Source of the DNA: Candidatus Rhodoferax randersensis
Lineage (GTDB): Bacteria; Pseudomonadota; Gammaproteobacteria; Burkholderiales; Burkholderiaceae_C
Direction of reading: 5' to 3'
Length of the DNA stretch: 64,000 nucleotides
Assembly: GCA_016718155.1 (NCBI GenBank)
Contig: JADKEH010000013.1
Span: forward strand, 120,253 to 184,252
This document shows positions 60,249-64,000 of the stretch, piece by piece (within the stretch, counting starts at the first letter, position 1; each line of letters starts with the position of its first letter). Under the pieces are notes generated by a model. That model was not told the DNA's origin. It saw nothing but the letters and a program-made list of their open reading frames with translations, and did no database searches. The position numbers and the translations under genes are program-made.

Positions 60249-60596
60249 ATGCGGTTGTTTGGCAAGCTGATTGACAAAATGCGGACCTTGGCCGGCGTGC
60301 GCAAGGTGCGGCAAATTCCGAGCGGCGTGGACAAGCCGCCGGTCGGGACCAGCGTCGTGCGCGACAACCTGCGCCTTCGCCTGAAGTACCCGATTGATGA
60401 TGACTTCTGGCAGTGGCTGTCGTCCAACGGCTGGCATCCCATGCAGCAGCGCAACAACCGGCGTCGTTACATCGTGGTTGCCGAGAAGACTTTGATCAAG
60501 CTGATGAAGGCCGACCTTGACCTGCGCAACCAGATTCACGACAAGATGATCAACGCCGGGCCGCCCGACGCCGCGCGCTCCACGCACACCCGCTGA
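60249..60596 (+). CDS. small basic hypothetical protein, 115 aa
   Basis: ATG at 60249 with TAAGG upstream. The product is basic and probably cytoplasmic; it has no signal peptide or membrane helix. The compact part DDDFWQWLSSNGWHPMQQRNN and RRYIVVAEKTLIKLM looks folded. It may be a conserved betaproteobacterial protein, but I do not recognise the family. It stands alone between the acyl-CoA dehydrogenase and SDR genes, with ~185 bp upstream in which no other gene or strong terminator was seen. Confidence 0.7.
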   Translation: MRLFGKLIDKMRTLAGVRKVRQIPSGVDKPPVGTSVVRDNLRLRLKYPIDDDFWQWLSSNGWHPMQQRNNRRRYIVVAEKTLIKLMKADLDLRNQIHDKMINAGPPDAARSTHTR

Positions 60597-60761
60597 ATCG
60601 CGAACGGCCCTGTGCCAACTGGTGCCGGGGCCCGAGACCTCCCGGTTAAGGTCGCAACAGGCAAGGCGCGCCAATGCGAGGGCTTATCACCCCCGAGACA
60701 CAGTGCGGCGCCTGAACGTCGCACAATGGCGCTTTGTCCAATCAACCGACCGGAGCAGACC

Positions 60762-61553
60762 ATGGCGCGCACGATTCAACAACTGTTCGACCTCACCGGC
60801 AAGACCGCTCTGGTCACGGGTGGCTCGCGCGGCCTGGGCCTGCAAATGGCCTATGCGCTGGGCGAGGCGGGCGCGCGCATCATGCTGAGCTCGCGCAAGG
60901 CGGAAGACCTGGAGCAATCGGCGGCCGACCTGCAGGCGGCCGGCATTGATGCACGCTGGGTGGCAGCCGACTGCACCAAAGAGGCCGACATCGCGCACCT
61001 GGTCAGCGAAACGCTGCAGCGCATGGGCGACGTGGATATTTTGCTCAACAACGCGGGTGCGGCCTGGGGTGCACCGGCCGAAGACCATCCCGTGGAGGCC
61101 TGGGACAAGGTGATGAACCTCAACGTGCGCAGCTACTTCATCCTGAGCCAGATGCTGGCCAAGCAAAGCATGATTCCGCGCCGCAGCGGGCGCATCATCA
61201 ACGTGGCCTCCATCGCTGGGCTGGGTGGCAACCCCGAGGGCATGAATACCATTGCCTACAACACCTCCAAGGGTGCGGTGATCAACTTCACGCGCACATT
61301 GGGCGCCGAATGGGGCAAGCACAACATCACCGTCAATGCCATCTGCCCAGGCTTCTTCCCCAGCAAGATGACCATGGGCACGCTCAAGGCCTTGGGCGAA
61401 GAAAAGCTGGCGTCCCACGCGCCGCTCAAACGCCTCGGCGATGACGAAGACCTCAAAGGCCTGTGTGTGCTGTTTGCATCAGACGCCGGCAAACACATCA
61501 CCGGCCAATGGCTGGCCGTGGACGGCGGCGTGAGCGTTGTGACTGGAGGCTGA
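60762..61553 (+). CDS. short-chain dehydrogenase/reductase
   Basis: 263 residues, ATG at 60762 with CGGAG upstream. Cofactor motif TGGSRGLGLQMA near 18-30, NNAG near 95, active-site Ser in INVASIAGLGG near 147 and Tyr-x3-Lys in YNTSKGAVINF near 166-170, then PGFFPSKMT, form a complete classical SDR. The Arg after GGS suggests NADP preference. Gluconate 5-dehydrogenase-like and 3-oxoacyl reductase proteins share this pattern; the acyl-CoA neighbourhood favours a 3-hydroxyacyl substrate, without proof. Confidence 0.9.
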   Translation: MARTIQQLFDLTGKTALVTGGSRGLGLQMAYALGEAGARIMLSSRKAEDLEQSAADLQAAGIDARWVAADCTKEADIAHLVSETLQRMGDVDILLNNAGAAWGAPAEDHPVEAWDKVMNLNVRSYFILSQMLAKQSMIPRRSGRIINVASIAGLGGNPEGMNTIAYNTSKGAVINFTRTLGAEWGKHNITVNAICPGFFPSKMTMGTLKALGEEKLASHAPLKRLGDDEDLKGLCVLFASDAGKHITGQWLAVDGGVSVVTGG

Positions 61554-61667
61554 TGTGGCCCCCACGCTTGCCACTGCCCCGGCATCGGCGGGAGCCGATG
61601 ACGCAGGTGCTGCGCTGCCCCTCGAAGGGGCGCGTTCCACCTTGGGACGGCCCGGCGGTGGAACAGC

Positions 61668-62108
61668 ATGAAATTCGGCGTTGAGATCCCCTTCGTCAAC
61701 CACCTGGGTTTCGACCTGGAGTTGTTTGACGGGGGTGCCTCGCAGATCAGCTACGAGGCCTTGCCGGTACACCTCAACTCATTTGGCGTTACGCACGGCG
61801 GCGCACTGATGACGCTGCTCGACGTGACCATGGCGGTGGCGGCGCGCAGCGTGCAAAAAGACATGGGCGTGGTCACCATTGAGATGAAAACCAGCTTCAT
61901 GCAACCGGCGCAAGGCAAGCTGACCGCCAAAGGGCGACTGATGCACCGCAGCGTCACGATGGCGTTTACCGAAGCCACGGTATTTGACGAAGCGGGCAAA
62001 CCCTGCGCTCACGCCACCGGCACCTTCAAATACGTGCGGGCCTTGGCCACGGGCGGGCGGCGCATCAACGCGTTGCAGATCGACCCGAGCATCGTCCCGA
62101 CGGACTGA
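61668..62108 (+). CDS. PaaI-type hot-dog thioesterase
   Basis: 146 residues. FGVTHGGALMTLLDVTMAVAA near 38-58 is the PaaI/4HBT signature with the HGG and Asp used for thioester hydrolysis, and VTIEMKTSFMQPAQGKL is the following strand pair. It releases free acids and CoA from stalled or toxic acyl-CoA species, a usual helper in CoA-based catabolism. A 114-bp GC-rich non-coding space separates it from the SDR gene. Its start shows no strong ribosome site. Confidence 0.88.
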   Translation: MKFGVEIPFVNHLGFDLELFDGGASQISYEALPVHLNSFGVTHGGALMTLLDVTMAVAARSVQKDMGVVTIEMKTSFMQPAQGKLTAKGRLMHRSVTMAFTEATVFDEAGKPCAHATGTFKYVRALATGGRRINALQIDPSIVPTD

Positions 62109-62158
62109 CTGACCGACTGACCGACTTCATCGGATTTGCCCATGCACTTTCAAGCAAT

Positions 62159-62236
62159 CGTCATGGCGAGCGCAGCGCGGCCATCCACCAAAGCGCGTCA
62201 ACATGGATCGCCACGGCCCTTGGCCTCGCGATGACG
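62159..62236. repeat. dispersed palindromic repeat, copy A5
   Basis: CGTCATGGCGAGCGCAGCG...ACATGGATCGCCACGGCC then TTGGCCTCGCGATGACG matches the core of A1. It lies between the thioesterase and reductase genes. Confidence 0.8.
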
Positions 62237-62297
62237 GGTACGGTGCCAGATCAACCGAGCGCAGACCACAGCCACTCAACCTTCACCGGAGACAAAC

Positions 62298-63314
62298 ATG
62301 CCCCAAAACAAACAAATCCACCTCGACAACCGCCCCACTGGCGAGGCCGTTGCCAGCAACTTCAAACTGGTGGTATCCGACACGCCGCCACTGCAAGAGG
62401 GCCAGGTGCTGGTGCGCCACCACTTCCTCAGCCTGGACCCGTACATGCGCGGCCGCATGAACGACGCCAAGAGCTACGCCCAGCCGCAAGCCCTGGGTCA
62501 GACCATGGGCGGCGGCACGGTGGGCGAGGTGGTCGAATCCCGCAACCCCAAGTTCGCTATCGGCGACAAGGTGGTGGGCATGGGTGGCTGGCAGCAGTAC
62601 AGCGTGGTTGACGCTTCGCAGCTTGGTGCCCTGCGCAAGGTCGACACCACCCACGTGCCGCTGAGTGCCTACCTCGGCGCCGTCGGCATGCCGGGGGTGA
62701 CCGCCTGGTACGGGCTGGTCAAGATCATCGAGCCGAAGGCCGGGCAGACCATGGTGGTCAGTGCCGCCACCGGTGCCGTTGGCAGTGCCTTTGCCGCCTT
62801 GTCCAAGGCGCGTGGCTGTCGCACGGTGGGCATTGCCGGCGGGCCGGACAAATGCAAGTACGCGGTGGACGAACTGGGTTTTGACGCCTGCATCGACTAC
62901 AAAGTGCACGCCGACGCCAATAGCCTGTCCAAAGCGCTCAAGGGCGCTTGCCCGAATGGGATTGACGGCTACTTTGAGAACGTCGGCGGCATGGTGCTTG
63001 ACGCGGTGCTGACCCGTATGAACGCCTTTGGCCGCATCGCGGTGTGCGGCATGATTGCCGGCTACGACGGCGCGCCGCTGCCCCTGAGTTACCCGGCGCT
63101 GATTCTGGTCAACCGCCTCAAGGTGCAGGGCTTCATCGTCAGTGAGCACATGGAAGTCTGGCCCGAAGCCTTGACCGAGTTGGGCACCCTGGTGGCCACC
63201 GGCAAGCTGCGCGCCCGCGAATCGATCGCGCAGGGCATCGAGGCGGCGCCCGAGGCCTTTCTGGGTCTGCTAAAGGGCAAGAACTTTGGCAAGCAACTGG
63301 TGAAGCTGATATGA
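62298..63314 (+). CDS. NADP-dependent MDR oxidoreductase (CurA/leukotriene B4 dehydrogenase-like)
   Basis: 338 residues. SLDPYMRGRMND near 50-60, MGGGTVGEVVES near 73 and VSAATGAVGSAFAALSKARGCR near 154-175 (NADP-binding AxxGxxG) place it in the zinc-independent medium-chain reductase group. GIAGGPDKCKYAVDELGFDACIDYK and DGYFENVGG are conserved blocks. These enzymes reduce the C=C bond of alpha,beta-unsaturated ketones or aldehydes. The stop overlaps the GST start (ATGA), so the two are translationally coupled, suggesting detoxification of reactive carbonyls. Confidence 0.92.
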   Translation: MPQNKQIHLDNRPTGEAVASNFKLVVSDTPPLQEGQVLVRHHFLSLDPYMRGRMNDAKSYAQPQALGQTMGGGTVGEVVESRNPKFAIGDKVVGMGGWQQYSVVDASQLGALRKVDTTHVPLSAYLGAVGMPGVTAWYGLVKIIEPKAGQTMVVSAATGAVGSAFAALSKARGCRTVGIAGGPDKCKYAVDELGFDACIDYKVHADANSLSKALKGACPNGIDGYFENVGGMVLDAVLTRMNAFGRIAVCGMIAGYDGAPLPLSYPALILVNRLKVQGFIVSEHMEVWPEALTELGTLVATGKLRARESIAQGIEAAPEAFLGLLKGKNFGKQLVKLI

Positions 63315-64000
63315 GCGACATCATCCTGCACCACTACCCGACCTCGCCCTTTTCCGAGAAAGTGCGGCTGGTCTTGGGCTACAAGCAGTTGGCCTGGCGC
63401 TCGGTGCTCATCCCGGCGGTCATGCCAAAACCCGATGTGTTGGCATTGACCGGTGGCTACCGCAAGACCCCGTTCCTGCAGATCGGCTCGGACGTCTACT
63501 GCGACAGCGCCCTGATTTGTGATGTGCTGGAGCACCTGCAACCTACGCCCACGCTGTACCCTGCCCACCATGGGGGTGTCGCGCGCATCGTGGCGCAGTG
63601 GGCCGATACCAGCCTGTTCTGGGCCGCCATGGCCTACAACCTGCAACCCAAAGGCGCGGCGGCCATGTTCCAGGGCGCGCCGCCCGAGGTCGCCAAGGCC
63701 TTCGGCGCAGACCGCGCTGCCATGACCACCGGCATGGTCCGGCTGCGCCCGGCTGACGCCACTGCCGCCTACCGAAGCTACCTGCGCCGCCTCTCCAATA
63801 TGCTCGACGGGCAAGACTTTTTGCTCGGCGCTGCGCCATGTGTGGCCGACTTCGCGGCCTACCATCCGCTGTGGTTCTCGCGCGTGCGGGTGAGCGTGAT
63901 GGCGAGCATCCTGGATGCGACACCGGCGGTGCTGAACTGGATGGACCGCATGGCGGCATTGGGCCACGGCCAGATGTCCAAGTTCACGGCCGAGGAAGCC
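63311..64000 (+). CDS. glutathione S-transferase family protein, 3' end beyond the window
   Basis: ATG at 63311 overlaps the reductase TGA; the frame stays open for 230 codons to the window edge. The N-terminal thioredoxin-fold part starts IILHHYPTSPFSEKVRLVLG, with Ser/Pro near residue 12-13 as candidate glutathione contacts, and continues KTPFLQIGSDVYCDSALICDVL, where Pro and Asp-Ser form the usual GSH site. The helical domain has FLLGAAPCVADFAAYHPLW, the GST-C N-capping block. It likely conjugates or reduces electrophilic substrates beside the enone reductase. Confidence 0.88.
   Translation, partial: MSDIILHHYPTSPFSEKVRLVLGYKQLAWRSVLIPAVMPKPDVLALTGGYRKTPFLQIGSDVYCDSALICDVLEHLQPTPTLYPAHHGGVARIVAQWADTSLFWAAMAYNLQPKGAAAMFQGAPPEVAKAFGADRAAMTTGMVRLRPADATAAYRSYLRRLSNMLDGQDFLLGAAPCVADFAAYHPLWFSRVRVSVMASILDATPAVLNWMDRMAALGHGQMSKFTAEEA

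Overview
The window looks like chromosomal DNA of a high-GC betaproteobacterium, most likely Comamonadaceae (Rhodoferax/Polaromonas-like). This is inferred from gene content and style: PEP-CTERM protein, ExeM-type nuclease, fused MaoC-phosphotransacetylase beside acetate kinase, Liv-type ABC transporter embedded in acyl-CoA genes, YciB/BolA/PpiC block. No rRNA, intact tRNA, CRISPR array or replication origin was seen.

Layout. 1-7.9 kb: 3' end of an AddA/RecB-like helicase-nuclease, HI0933-type flavoprotein, lysophospholipid acyltransferase, EAL-CBS-GGDEF protein, M14-like peptidase coupled to an alpha/beta hydrolase, and two probable very short genes. 7.9-11.8 kb: large ExeM/NucH-type nuclease and a PEP-CTERM protein. 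12.0-19.7 kb: CorA-type transporter diverging from a four-gene run: a 651-residue protein with a PhoU/DUF47-like end, a pyruvate phosphate dikinase-like protein lacking the PEP/pyruvate barrel, MaoC-Pta, and AckA. This is the most unusual metabolic locus in the window.

19.7-26.1 kb is a decayed, mobile-element-rich island: broken IS4-family copy, two IS91-family fragments, IS3-family tail, fragments of host genes (serA-like and others), a lipoprotein behind a hexanucleotide repeat, a solute-binding protein, a RelE/ParE-type toxin-antitoxin pair, and a ~300-bp G/C-only tract that is probably a sequencing artefact. 26.1-32.0 kb: DUF4143 ATPase, DUF1624 membrane protein, then a TetR-adaptor-permease-ATPase export operon whose adaptor gene has a frameshift. 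32.0-40.7 kb: envelope and redox genes (cytochrome b561-like, LpxR-like deacylase, two c-type cytochromes, MipA/OmpV, small periplasmic protein), an OmpR/EnvZ-type two-component pair and a phospholipase D-like lipoprotein.

40.7-45.7 kb: MITE-like element, PpiC-type isomerase with a clear terminator, BolA, YciB, msrB with an in-frame TAG, SelO, Crp/Fnr regulator. 45.8-64 kb: acyl-CoA catabolic region: acyl-CoA synthetase, complete Liv-type ABC transporter, FadB-like bifunctional enzyme, M20 peptidase, thiolase, acyl-CoA dehydrogenase, SDR, PaaI-type thioesterase, MDR reductase and a GST cut by the window edge. Together these could import an organic acid, activate it to a CoA thioester and beta-oxidise it. 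Several dispersed palindromic repeat families punctuate the window, mainly between acyl-CoA genes.
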